Part shown: positions 1 to 5,081 of the stretch, piece after piece | Position numbering within the stretch: the first letter of the stretch is position 1 | Layout of the letters: each line of letters opens with the position of its first letter | NCBI GenBank assembly: GCA_002429455.1 | Contig: DIZU01000087.1 | Coordinates: forward strand, 1-7,681 | DNA length: 7,681 bases | Source: Methylotenera sp. UBA6020 | GTDB taxonomy: Bacteria; Pseudomonadota; Gammaproteobacteria; Burkholderiales; Methylophilaceae | Reading direction: 5' to 3' | Position numbers and translations under genes: made by a program | The notes under the pieces: model-generated | Seen by the model: only the letters and a program-made list of their open reading frames with translations | Told to the model about the DNA's origin: nothing | Database searches by the model: none

Positions 1-963
1 GAAACAGGCCAGATAAAAACGATTTTCGACACCGAGCAAATCGAGTGGACTACAGAAAAGCACTTCGATTATGAAGGCAGTTATTCAACTAAGATAAGGG
101 TTAAATGTGATGGTCACAGGGTTACATTCGATGGCAATGTCTCACGCTTCGCAAGGTCTGATAACGTCTTTGGTTATTCTGTCCTTGATTGCATTATTCG
201 GGCTAATAACATTCTGGCAACGCTTGGCCTACCACCGTTCACGTATGAGAGATACGCGCCTTCAACGGGCGATAAATATATTCCCAATGGTTGCATCATT
301 ACGCGTGTTGACCTCACGCGAAACTACTGTACTGGTTCACACGTTAACGCAACCAGACTTATTCACTACTTCGCAGGTCAGGACTCAGGCCGTAAAGCCA
401 GTGCTAAAAAGTACGGCGATAACGGCATAAGCTGGAATGAAGGTTCCAAATACTGGTACGGCAAAATGTACCTTAAAGCCGATTCACTCGGTGACCACGT
501 AACACCACTTCTTCAAGAGTGGGTAAGAGAGCATGGCATAGTCAGGCATGAGATTAGTTTAAAGAGCAGATATTTAACACAGCATGGTTTGCGAAACATA
601 ATGGCATGGCGAAAATTCAATAAGACGGATATGTATGAGGGCGAAGAAATGGAAAATATTGTATATGGCAGATTTACTGACGTACTTACTCGTGGCACTG
701 CCACACGTTCACCGTTGGAGGATATCCCGAAGAACATCGGTCGCATAGCACGCGACTGGCGTTCTGGTGTCGATGTTTGGGGCGATACCAATTATGGACA
801 ATCAACGCGCAGACGGTGGCGCAAACAGCTTCTAGCCTACGGTATTGATATCAAAAAACCGTCTAACATTACCACGCTGCCGATACGGTTAGAAGTCATC
901 AATTTACAACCCGTTCAAGTGCCTTCATGGTACTGGAATCAAGATTTAATAAAGGCTGCCTAA
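1..963 (+). CDS. Phage replication initiation protein, gpII/X family (5' partial)
   Basis: The frame is open from the first base to TAA at 961-963, giving 320 residues with the true start upstream. The family nicks the plus strand at the phage origin to start rolling-circle replication. Visible family-like segments, numbered from the first codon here, are TRVDLTRNY (101-109), the GSKYWYGKMYLKADS stretch around residue 156, and the HEISLKSRYL stretch near residues 183-192, typical of the Phage_CRI/Phage_X pair of domains. Homologues are usually some 350-420 residues, so roughly 30-100 residues are probably missing. The in-frame ATG at 466 is internal and has no good ribosome binding site, so I do not treat it as the start; a gpX-like internal product is possible but unsupported. 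The stop overlaps the next start (TAATG). No ssDNA-binding protein gene follows, unlike in M13. Confidence 0.87.
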   Translation, partial: ETGQIKTIFDTEQIEWTTEKHFDYEGSYSTKIRVKCDGHRVTFDGNVSRFARSDNVFGYSVLDCIIRANNILATLGLPPFTYERYAPSTGDKYIPNGCIITRVDLTRNYCTGSHVNATRLIHYFAGQDSGRKASAKKYGDNGISWNEGSKYWYGKMYLKADSLGDHVTPLLQEWVREHGIVRHEISLKSRYLTQHGLRNIMAWRKFNKTDMYEGEEMENIVYGRFTDVLTRGTATRSPLEDIPKNIGRIARDWRSGVDVWGDTNYGQSTRRRWRKQLLAYGIDIKKPSNITTLPIRLEVINLQPVQVPSWYWNQDLIKAA

Positions 964-1064
964 TGGATGCCACAACACTCATCGGCTCATTAACAAACGG
1001 CCAACTCATAGCAGGTGCAATAGTCTTAATCAGCTTTTACCTTGGCATCATTGCATCATCATGA
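963..1064 (+). CDS. pVII-like minor coat peptide, 33 aa
   Basis: ATG at 963 overlaps the replication gene stop, and an AAAGG ribosome binding site lies 7 bases upstream (951-955). The 33-residue product has a polar N-terminus and one membrane segment at about residues 13-31. M13 pVII, from memory, is also 33 residues, has the same layout, and ends in LGIIAGGQR where this peptide ends in LGIIASS. In Ff phages pVII and pIX cap the virion end that leaves the cell first and carries the packaging signal. The position just before a pIX-like and a pVIII-like gene is the Ff arrangement. Peptides this short are hard to assign by similarity alone; length, order and C-terminus together support the call. 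Confidence 0.7.
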   Translation: MDATTLIGSLTNGQLIAGAIVLISFYLGIIASS

Positions 1065-1171
1065 CCATTTCTGACCTAATCACTTATTCAGCATCAGCAT
1101 TCAGTGCCGGTCTTATTACAGGCTGGACATACAGACGATTTTTAAGGCTAATAGAAAACTTCTTTAGCTAA
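1061..1171 (+). CDS. pIX-like minor coat peptide, 36 aa
   Basis: The ATG at 1061 overlaps the preceding stop (ATGA) and no Shine-Dalgarno sequence is evident, so translation probably depends on coupling. The product has one membrane segment (about residues 5-22) and then a basic, aromatic tail, TYRRFLRLIENFF. M13 pIX (32 residues, from memory) has the same pattern: YSFASF early, then ITYFTRLME near the end. Here YSASAF and TYRRFLRLIE occupy the equivalent positions. The expected role is capping the leading virion tip with pVII and contacting the DNA packaging hairpin. The call rests on size, order and this pattern. Confidence 0.7.
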   Translation: MTISDLITYSASAFSAGLITGWTYRRFLRLIENFFS

Positions 1172-1234
1172 CAGAACAAGCTCACAAGGCATGTGCGACA
1201 CGGCGCAACCGTGGATATATTGGAGTCCTCAAAA

Positions 1235-1369
1235 ATGGATTTTACAGCTTTAGCAACATCACTTGGCACCGTTGTAACTAGTGCGATTACCGCATCAATC
1301 CCAGTCATCACAATCGTACTGGGCGCGACAATCGGTTATCGCATTTTCAAGCGGTTTATCAAGGGTTAA
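1235..1369 (+). CDS. Major coat protein (pVIII-like), 44 aa, leaderless
   Basis: ATG at 1235 follows a GGAG ribosome binding site (1222-1225, 9-base spacing). The 44-residue product has a short N-terminus with one acidic residue (D2), a membrane segment at about residues 18-35, and a basic end with R36, K39, R40 and K43. The segment GATIGYRIFKRF closely matches the C-terminus of M13 pVIII (GATIGIKLFKKF), including the spacing of the first three basic residues, which contact DNA in the virion. Unlike M13 pVIII there is no cleavable signal peptide, and upstream in-frame codons do not supply one. Pf3 coat protein is also leaderless and 44 residues long, so direct YidC-type insertion is plausible. 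A strong hairpin follows directly. Confidence 0.85.
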   Translation: MDFTALATSLGTVVTSAITASIPVITIVLGATIGYRIFKRFIKG

Positions 1370-1370
1370 T

Positions 1371-1406
1371 TATTTTGGGGGTGGCATTTATGCCACCCCC
1401 AAAATA
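1371..1406 (+). terminator. Perfect 17-bp hairpin after the coat gene
   Basis: Bases 1371-1387 pair perfectly with 1390-1406, with a GGGGGTGGCAT core and only TT between the arms (in practice a slightly larger loop). It begins two bases after the coat gene stop. Ff phages have a central terminator at exactly this position that lowers transcription into gene III. The outer A-T pairs put T before and A after the stem, so no U-tract follows on either strand and it is not a classical intrinsic terminator. It may cap and stabilise the coat mRNA 3' end, partly block transcription, or act in single-stranded phage DNA. The structure is certain; the function is inferred. Confidence 0.6.
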
Positions 1407-1422
1407 TTAACCATTTTAAATC

Positions 1423-1554
1423 GTGAAAAAATTAACACTTCTAGCTTTAATCACACTTCTATTACTTTCCGCATGCGCAACATCACCTAAAAATTCGTAC
1501 GCTGATTGGGTAGCCTGTACCAACTCAAAAACCATATCGGATTGCATAGAATGA
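1423..1554 (+). CDS. Small secreted lipoprotein, 43 aa
   Basis: GTG at 1423 opens a 43-residue product with a textbook lipoprotein signal: MKK, a Leu-rich core, then the lipobox LLSAC with the lipidated cysteine at residue 18. The mature part is only 26 residues and contains two more cysteines (32 and 41), which could form a disulfide. Ala at position +2, with no Asp, predicts outer-membrane sorting under the E. coli Lol rule. No clear Shine-Dalgarno precedes the GTG. The stop overlaps the adsorption protein start (ATGA, 1551-1554), which supports real translation. Ff phages have no gene here. I do not recognise a family. Superinfection exclusion at the cell surface or help with virion exit are guesses. 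Confidence 0.7.
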   Translation: MKKLTLLALITLLLLSACATSPKNSYADWVACTNSKTISDCIE

Positions 1555-2966
1555 AAATCATAAAAAGAAAATTCAGACTAGCAATCATCTTTTTCCTTAT
1601 TCCATTCGCGGCTTTAGCTGGTATACAGCAAACGGTTGGTTTCGGCATTTCTACGCTTGGTTCTGTCGGCGTTTACATGGGATATGCAACCGCGAATCCA
1701 CTCGCCATTGCTGGCGGCCTCGCGCTCGGTGCTTTGGGTGGAGCAATTCTGGTAACTGCCGATGGTTCACAACCTGCGTCAATCGCCTCCGCACCGATTA
1801 CCATACAGCTTGACCCAAACACACCATTAATCACGCCAACTGGTTGGAGTTCTCCCACCTCGCCACCATCCACTACAGCCACGACAACCGCCTATTCAAC
1901 GCCATACACTGGTAGCACAAAATATTCTACTGCTGCCGCTGGCTGTATCGCTGGCGGTGCCGCTTTCGCGTCAACGAGCGGTTGTACTGGTTCACAAACT
2001 TTCACATCAGTTGGCTCTAATGGTGCCTGTTATTTTAATGTGGTTGCTGACGGGATATGTTATGGCACAACTGGTTCTTCTACATGGTTCTCTGCATCAG
2101 CAGCTACTGGCTGTCCATCTGGCTACACATTAACCAGTGGCACATGCAATCTAACTACTGCAACGGCCGTTATCAAACCAGTATCAAACCGTCAGGAAAT
2201 CAAGCGCACTGGCAATACCTTCAGCAATGACCCGCAAGCGGATCCGTCAGATGTTTATCCCGCGAGTAATGTCAGCGTGACATCATCTACCGTTACAGTT
2301 AATACGGCTGACGGTGGCAAATTAGTTGTCACGATTAACGGTGACGGATCCTCTACGGTTACGCAAACTTCACCGATTCCCGGCTCTACTAATTCTAAAA
2401 AATCAGTGACGGATTTCTCTGCTCCAGATGCTAATAATGCACCAAAGGTAACTGGTCAAAGTCAATCTACTGTGGAAGGTCAGGGCACACAAATTACTCC
2501 GACTGCTGCCGCAACTCCACCATTAGATATCAGTTCACTCAATAAAGAAGCCACCCAGCAAGCGATCAAAACGGATCTTGATGCTATAAAAGCTGGTCAA
2601 TGTGGTGGCCCAAGTCAGCCAAAATGCATATTAGATGAGGGTGATACTAATAAAGATGTGCCCCAAAGCCTTGCCGATTACAAAACTGCTCTGGATGACC
2701 AGAAAGGTAAAATTGACGATGAAATAGGTAAGGAAACTGCGCCTACAGACGATCCGGGTACATCAGCAAATCCGCTTAGTAGTTTGCCATCTGGAAACTG
2801 TCATCCAATCCAAACCACGGGATGGGGTGTAGTTCCTTCGCTAAGTTTAGATCCTTGCCCAATTGCCGATGCAATTACACCAATGTTGGATTGGTTTTTT
2901 AAGGCTATGGCCACGATTTATATCGTTCTTAGATTTCGAGCTGTTATATCTGGAGTATCCGAATAA
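1551..2966 (+). CDS. Adsorption protein, pIII/TspB-like, 471 aa
   Basis: The start is ATG 1551, coupled to the lipoprotein stop by ATGA; an in-frame TTG at 1506 would place 15 polar residues before the signal peptide and is rejected. Residues 1-23 form a signal peptide with an ALA cleavage motif (21-23). A Gly/Ala-rich hydrophobic stretch (about 31-69), a Ser/Thr/Pro linker (about 95-128) and a domain with six cysteines (132, 145, 160, 170, 188, 199) follow. A second Thr/Ser-rich region (about 240-325) precedes a C-terminal region with four cysteines (351, 359, 417, 436). The segment CGGPSQPKC (351-359), followed by an acidic run, is typical of the neisserial TspB C-terminal family found in inoviruses. 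A hydrophobic segment at about 442-460 should anchor it before release. Expected role: receptor binding and virion termination, as pIII. Confidence 0.83.
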   Translation: MKIIKRKFRLAIIFFLIPFAALAGIQQTVGFGISTLGSVGVYMGYATANPLAIAGGLALGALGGAILVTADGSQPASIASAPITIQLDPNTPLITPTGWSSPTSPPSTTATTTAYSTPYTGSTKYSTAAAGCIAGGAAFASTSGCTGSQTFTSVGSNGACYFNVVADGICYGTTGSSTWFSASAATGCPSGYTLTSGTCNLTTATAVIKPVSNRQEIKRTGNTFSNDPQADPSDVYPASNVSVTSSTVTVNTADGGKLVVTINGDGSSTVTQTSPIPGSTNSKKSVTDFSAPDANNAPKVTGQSQSTVEGQGTQITPTAAATPPLDISSLNKEATQQAIKTDLDAIKAGQCGGPSQPKCILDEGDTNKDVPQSLADYKTALDDQKGKIDDEIGKETAPTDDPGTSANPLSSLPSGNCHPIQTTGWGVVPSLSLDPCPIADAITPMLDWFFKAMATIYIVLRFRAVISGVSE

Positions 2967-3292
2967 TGCCATTACTTGCCGCCTTTTTATTCAACGTTTT
3001 TTCGGGAATTTTTGAGACACTTGCAAAACGTCTAACCATTAATTTGGCTATCTGTGCTGCCTATGTTGTCACAATCACAGCCGCATATTTAGCTATTAAA
3101 GCTGTGCTAGCTGGCATCGGCATAATTGCTGAACATAGCTTACCGTCTGGTTTAGTTACGGCTTTTTCTATCCTTATTCCACCATCAACACCATCTGTAA
3201 TGACCACGGTATGGATTGCAGACGCTACATTCAGCGGTTGGGCTTGGTTTCAGCAACGTGTTCCAATTCTGTATCAATTGGGTAAGTCATGA
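2966..3292 (+). CDS. pVI-like minor coat/membrane protein, 108 aa
   Basis: The ATG at 2966 overlaps the adsorption gene stop (TAATG), and the stop overlaps zot by ATGA. The 108-residue protein is strongly hydrophobic, with probable membrane segments near residues 2-18, 27-55 and 60-72 and a more polar C-terminal third ending in RVPILYQLGKS. Size, hydrophobicity and position between pIII and pI match M13 pVI (112 residues) and the small membrane proteins of the DUF2523/DUF5455 type at this locus in other inoviruses. pVI works with pIII to end assembly and stabilise the trailing tip. I cannot separate the possible families by eye, so the call rests mainly on position and topology. Confidence 0.75.
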   Translation: MPLLAAFLFNVFSGIFETLAKRLTINLAICAAYVVTITAAYLAIKAVLAGIGIIAEHSLPSGLVTAFSILIPPSTPSVMTTVWIADATFSGWAWFQQRVPILYQLGKS

Positions 3293-4071
3293 TTTATGCA
3301 ATCACAGGTAAGCCAGGTGCAGGTAAATCAACCGTGGCAACTGATCGGGCAATTCAGGAATATCTGAGAAATGGTCGTAGAGTAGTAGCCAATTATCGGA
3401 TCGACGTTCAAAGCATCAGCACAAAGCGTACTGGCAAGCTCGCAGACGCTAATGTGCAAGTACTGAATACATTTCCATCATCTGACGATTTAAAGAAGCT
3501 AGGGCTTGGTGGAACAAGTGAAGAAAAGGCGGGCGCTTTAATACTTGATGAATGCGGCATGTGGCTAAATTCACGTGCATGGTCAAACAAAGACCGCGAA
3601 GAAGTAATCAACTGGCTCTTGAAGTCACGTCACATGTTCTGGGATGTATTCCTAGTGGTGCAAGACTACAACCTGCTAGATAAACAAGTCAGGGATGGCG
3701 TTGTTGAGTTGGTAGGGCGCTGTCGCAGGTCTGACCGCATCAAGATTGCAGGATTTAAGCTGCCACGTTTTCATCTATGCGTTGTCAAATATGGCCCAAG
3801 TCAAAATGATGTTGTCTGCGAACGATGGGCTTACCGTGGCAATGACGCACACAAATGCTTTAACAGTTATTCATATCAAGATCCAGCCATTGTTGACGGC
3901 ATGTACTCAGTAATCCCGCCAAGGCTCTCAAAATGGCGTTACATCGAACATAAACCACTTTCACAACGATTGTTATTTATTGCTAAAGTGGTTTTTTACT
4001 TTGTTTGCATGTTCGCGGCTACCATCACCAAAACCCCACGGTCTAACGTTCTTAATATAATCAACGCTTAA
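3289..4071 (+). CDS. zot: Zot/pI-family virion assembly ATPase, 260 aa, short periplasmic tail
   Basis: ATG 3289 overlaps the pVI-like stop (ATGA). The N-terminal P-loop domain shows Walker A GKPGAGKS (7-14), Walker B ALILDE (83-88) followed by CGMWLNSRAW, and an RCRRSDR segment (144-150), all typical of the Zot domain. One membrane segment lies at about residues 228-246, after a basic stretch that suggests a cytoplasmic N-terminus. The family drives extrusion of phage DNA through the inner membrane while coat proteins assemble. M13 pI is 348 residues with about 75 periplasmic residues that meet the secretin; here only about 14 residues follow the membrane segment. The name comes from the CTXphi protein; toxin activity is not implied. 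It is the last gene of the + strand operon. Confidence 0.92.
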   Translation: MIYAITGKPGAGKSTVATDRAIQEYLRNGRRVVANYRIDVQSISTKRTGKLADANVQVLNTFPSSDDLKKLGLGGTSEEKAGALILDECGMWLNSRAWSNKDREEVINWLLKSRHMFWDVFLVVQDYNLLDKQVRDGVVELVGRCRRSDRIKIAGFKLPRFHLCVVKYGPSQNDVVCERWAYRGNDAHKCFNSYSYQDPAIVDGMYSVIPPRLSKWRYIEHKPLSQRLLFIAKVVFYFVCMFAATITKTPRSNVLNIINA

Positions 4072-4079
4072 AAGTTTCT

Positions 4080-4316
4080 TTAACGAAGCACTTCACAATA
4101 ATAATGTGGGTAACTTCCTGTAAATTTAACAATTCCACCTTTATCACTGGCTGCGGATTTGTAGTCATTTTTAAATTCTTTAATCCCAACACGGCTCATA
4201 TGTGTGTAAATATAAGTCGTATCGTCTTCATGCACAGTGACTTCGCCGCGCGCTCTTGTGAAGTTTTGATTTCCTCTAAAACTACGGTCAAAATTTGCAT
4301 GTAATGATGTGTACAT
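4080..4316 (-). CDS. Small phage protein, 78 aa, unknown function
   Basis: The ATG at 4316 is preceded on this strand by AGGGG with 7-base spacing, a strong ribosome binding site, and lies one base after the stop of the upstream gene, so the two should be co-translated. The product has no signal peptide or membrane segment. It is polar and rich in aromatic residues (Y2, F9, F13, F19, Y35, Y37, F48, Y52, F65, Y69, Y72, Y73) with alternating stretches such as TTYIYTH that suggest beta strands. I do not recognise a family. It ends 8 bases from the zot stop, convergently. Genes in this position in VGJ/CTX-type phages often act in regulation or immunity, but no helix-turn-helix is evident. A small ssDNA-binding protein is possible; nothing proves it. 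Confidence 0.65.
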   Translation of the reverse strand: MYTSLHANFDRSFRGNQNFTRARGEVTVHEDDTTYIYTHMSRVGIKEFKNDYKSAASDKGGIVKFTGSYPHYYCEVLR

Positions 4317-4317
4317 T

Positions 4318-4569
4318 TTAATCCCCTAAATTTTTCTGAATATATCCATCAATAAAAACGTACTGACAGAAAATGTCTAGCTGATACGGTTTAACCATCT
4401 TGGCTGGCTTTGTTACAAACGTTTTTTTCCATGCCTTGAACCAATCCCAAGCTTTTTCTTTGAGTGGCTCCAATAGCTCTAAAACAATGCCCACAGCATC
4501 CACAAACGGCAACCAAGCTTGACGGCTTTTAAACTCGGTTCCTTTCATGTAGTTGCGGCTCAATTTCAT
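4318..4569 (-). CDS. Small phage protein, 83 aa, unknown function
   Basis: I choose ATG 4569 because AAAGGA lies 9 bases upstream and the ATG overlaps the TGA of the frame before it (ATGA). A GTG at 4617 would give 99 residues but lacks comparable support. The product is basic and tryptophan-rich (W19, W41, W43, W47), with a probable helix over residues 19-50 whose first part is hydrophobic (PFVDAVGIVLELLE) and second part amphipathic and Lys/Trp-rich. It has one cysteine (68) and no secretion signal. No family is recognised. Tight coupling to its neighbours suggests a three-gene accessory or regulatory unit opposite the structural operon. The Trp/Lys helix could bind membrane or nucleic acid; this is inference. 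Confidence 0.62.
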   Translation of the reverse strand: MKLSRNYMKGTEFKSRQAWLPFVDAVGIVLELLEPLKEKAWDWFKAWKKTFVTKPAKMVKPYQLDIFCQYVFIDGYIQKNLGD

Positions 4570-4763
4570 TTCGCGTTGTCCTTTATGGTGAATGGCTGGC
4601 AGTTTTTGTGCCGCCACTCGTCATAAATGACGACCAGCTGTAAAAGACTTGGCTTGTCAATATCCGAAGCCCGTAGGGTGCGTTTTATGCCGCGAAAGTC
4701 AAAATCGTTTTTATTTTGAACGTGGAATAAATAGCAGGTATTTACTAGACACGGCTTTTGTAG
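4566..4763 (-). pseudogene. Coding-like open frame without a standard start
   Basis: On the minus strand the frame is open from just after TAA (4764-4766) to TGA (4566-4568), 65 codons, but contains no ATG, GTG or TTG. Its end overlaps the next gene's start by ATGA, as real coupled genes do. The translation looks protein-like, for example FHVQNKNDFDFRGIKR followed by ASDIDKPSLLQLVVIYDEW. A GTG in the neighbouring frame (at about 4752) opens SSKYLLFIPRSK and stops at an A-rich run, where a one-base indel would join it to this frame. The likeliest reading is a decayed or frameshifted gene; a non-standard start is the alternative. No family is recognised. Confidence 0.4.
4665..4678. repeat. CGAAGCCCGYAGGG repeat, copy 1
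   Basis: CGAAGCCCGTAGGG here matches CGAAGCCCGCAGGG at 4996-5009 in 13 of 14 bases, same orientation. Copy 2 forms part of a hairpin; copy 1 lies inside the coding-like minus-strand frame 4566-4763. This may be duplicated regulatory sequence or chance; no function is visible. Confidence 0.35.
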
Positions 4764-4783
4764 TTACAGCGACTTAAAAGATA

Positions 4784-4797
4784 TTCGCGTAAGCGAA
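4784..4797. repeat. Short hairpin TTCGC-GTAA-GCGAA
   Basis: A perfect 5-bp stem with a GTAA tetraloop. It lies at the left side of the gene-free region, upstream of the minus-strand genes. It could be a small structural element of the phage single strand; alone it is weak. Confidence 0.4.
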
Positions 4798-4819
4798 CAA
4801 TGAGTTTCTTCTAGCAGGT

Positions 4820-4841
4820 TTGGGCTGGCAATGAAGCCCAA
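4820..4841. repeat. 7-bp stem hairpin TTGGGCT/AGCCCAA
   Basis: TTGGGCT (4820-4826) pairs with AGCCCAA (4835-4841) across an 8-base loop, and GGTTTTGG follows. There is no adjacent + strand gene to terminate. It is a candidate structural element of the phage origin or packaging region. Confidence 0.45.
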
Positions 4842-4880
4842 GGTTTTGGTTACAGATATGACAACCGGTAAGATCTAAAT

Positions 4881-4898
4881 TGACACCAATTGGTGTCA
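4881..4898. promoter_or_regulatory. 18-bp perfect palindrome TGACACCAATTGGTGTCA
   Basis: TGACACCAATTGGTGTCA is a perfect two-fold palindrome, as expected of a dimeric repressor or initiator site. Its half-site TGACACC recurs at 4925-4931 and 4979-4985, and a one-mismatch inverted copy, GGTGCCA, occurs at 4946-4952. The repetition makes chance unlikely. It lies upstream of the minus-strand genes and close to the phage end, so it could be an operator or a replication-protein binding site. Confidence 0.6.
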
Positions 4899-4918
4899 TA
4901 AACTTTCATCGAGCTGCG

Positions 4919-4988
4919 ACCAGGTGACACCATTGTTCAAATATTGGTGCCACCTTAAGGAGCTTCAGCGTTACCAGGTGACACCATT
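4919..4988. repeat. GGTGNCACC repeat cluster (two direct 16-mers plus one inverted copy)
   Basis: ACCAGGTGACACCATT occurs exactly at 4919-4934 and 4973-4988, starts 54 bases apart. Between them, ATTGGTGCCACCT (4943-4955) is an imperfect inverted copy. All share the near-palindromic 9-mer GGTGNCACC, which also relates to the palindrome at 4881-4898. The spacing is irregular, with no intervening spacer family, so this is not a CRISPR array. It resembles an iteron or operator cluster for a phage initiator or repressor. Confidence 0.65.
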
Positions 4989-4997
4989 TTACTTACG

Positions 4998-5012
4998 AAG
5001 CCCGCAGGGCTT
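4998..5012. repeat. Hairpin AAGCCC-GCA-GGGCTT
   Basis: A perfect 6-bp GC-rich stem with a 3-base loop. It overlaps the next, longer hairpin by three bases (5010-5012), so the two structures compete at their junction or stack closely. It is part of the structured stretch beside the attachment site. Confidence 0.5.
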
Positions 5013-5035
5013 TACGTGTCCAGTTACACGTAAAG
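5010..5035. repeat. 10-bp stem hairpin CTTTACGTGT/ACACGTAAAG
   Basis: Bases 5010-5019 pair perfectly with 5026-5035 around the loop CCAGTT. It is the longest perfect stem in the intergenic region. No + strand gene ends just before it, so a role in single-stranded phage DNA (packaging or an origin) is more likely than termination. Confidence 0.55.
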
Positions 5036-5039
5036 TATC

Positions 5040-5059
5040 GCTCATTAATGAGCATTTTT
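5040..5059 (+). terminator. Palindrome GCTCATTAATGAGC followed by T5
   Basis: GCTCATTAATGAGC (5040-5053) is a perfect 14-bp palindrome followed by ATTTTT, giving the shape of a short intrinsic terminator in the + direction just before the prophage end. The stem is weak (5-6 bp) and no + strand gene lies immediately upstream, so it could instead be a protein-binding palindrome. Confidence 0.35.
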
Positions 5060-5081
5060 AGCTTTCTTAATAATCTTTTTA

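Larger units (their letters stand above)
4764..5081. other. Phage intergenic region: candidate origin, packaging and operator zone
   Basis: These 318 bases hold no convincing gene on either strand. They carry at least five hairpin-forming sequences, an 18-bp palindrome and a set of GGTGNCACC repeats, each listed separately, and run directly into the dif site. In the circular phage this stretch would sit between the last phage gene and the region upstream of the replication gene. Filamentous phages keep their plus and minus origins and packaging hairpin in such a region. I cannot identify the nick site of the replication protein: no match to the Ff nick sequence is visible. Confidence 0.55.

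Noticed and set aside
107..430. A 107-aa + strand reading frame
   Set aside because: It is a shadow in frame 2 of the replication initiator, whose frame 1 is open from base 1 and shows family motifs such as RVDLTRNY.
1191..1253. A 20-codon ATG frame upstream of the coat gene
   Set aside because: It has no ribosome binding site, overlaps the coat gene start out of frame, and does not supply a coat leader peptide.
1281..1490. A 69-aa + strand frame
   Set aside because: It runs through the coat gene and hairpin in another frame and overlaps the lipoprotein gene; no ribosome binding site supports it.
1506..1550. TTG start giving a 486-aa adsorption protein
   Set aside because: It adds 15 polar residues ahead of a clear signal peptide. 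ATG 1551 is coupled to the lipoprotein stop by ATGA.
3289..4071. Zot as a toxin or virulence factor
   Set aside because: The protein shows only the assembly ATPase domain and a very short tail. The name is historical and the context is virion assembly.
4104..4304. A 66-aa + strand frame
   Set aside because: It is antisense to the 78-aa minus-strand gene, which has AGGGG at the right distance and lies in a coupled gene set; the + frame lacks a ribosome binding site.
4570..4617. GTG 4617 as start of the 83-aa gene (99-aa form)
   Set aside because: The ATG at 4569 has AAAGGA upstream and an ATGA overlap; the GTG has no comparable signal.
4919..4988. CRISPR-like repeats
   Set aside because: There are only two exact copies plus one inverted copy, a short core, no regular spacers and no cas genes; operator or iteron sites fit better.
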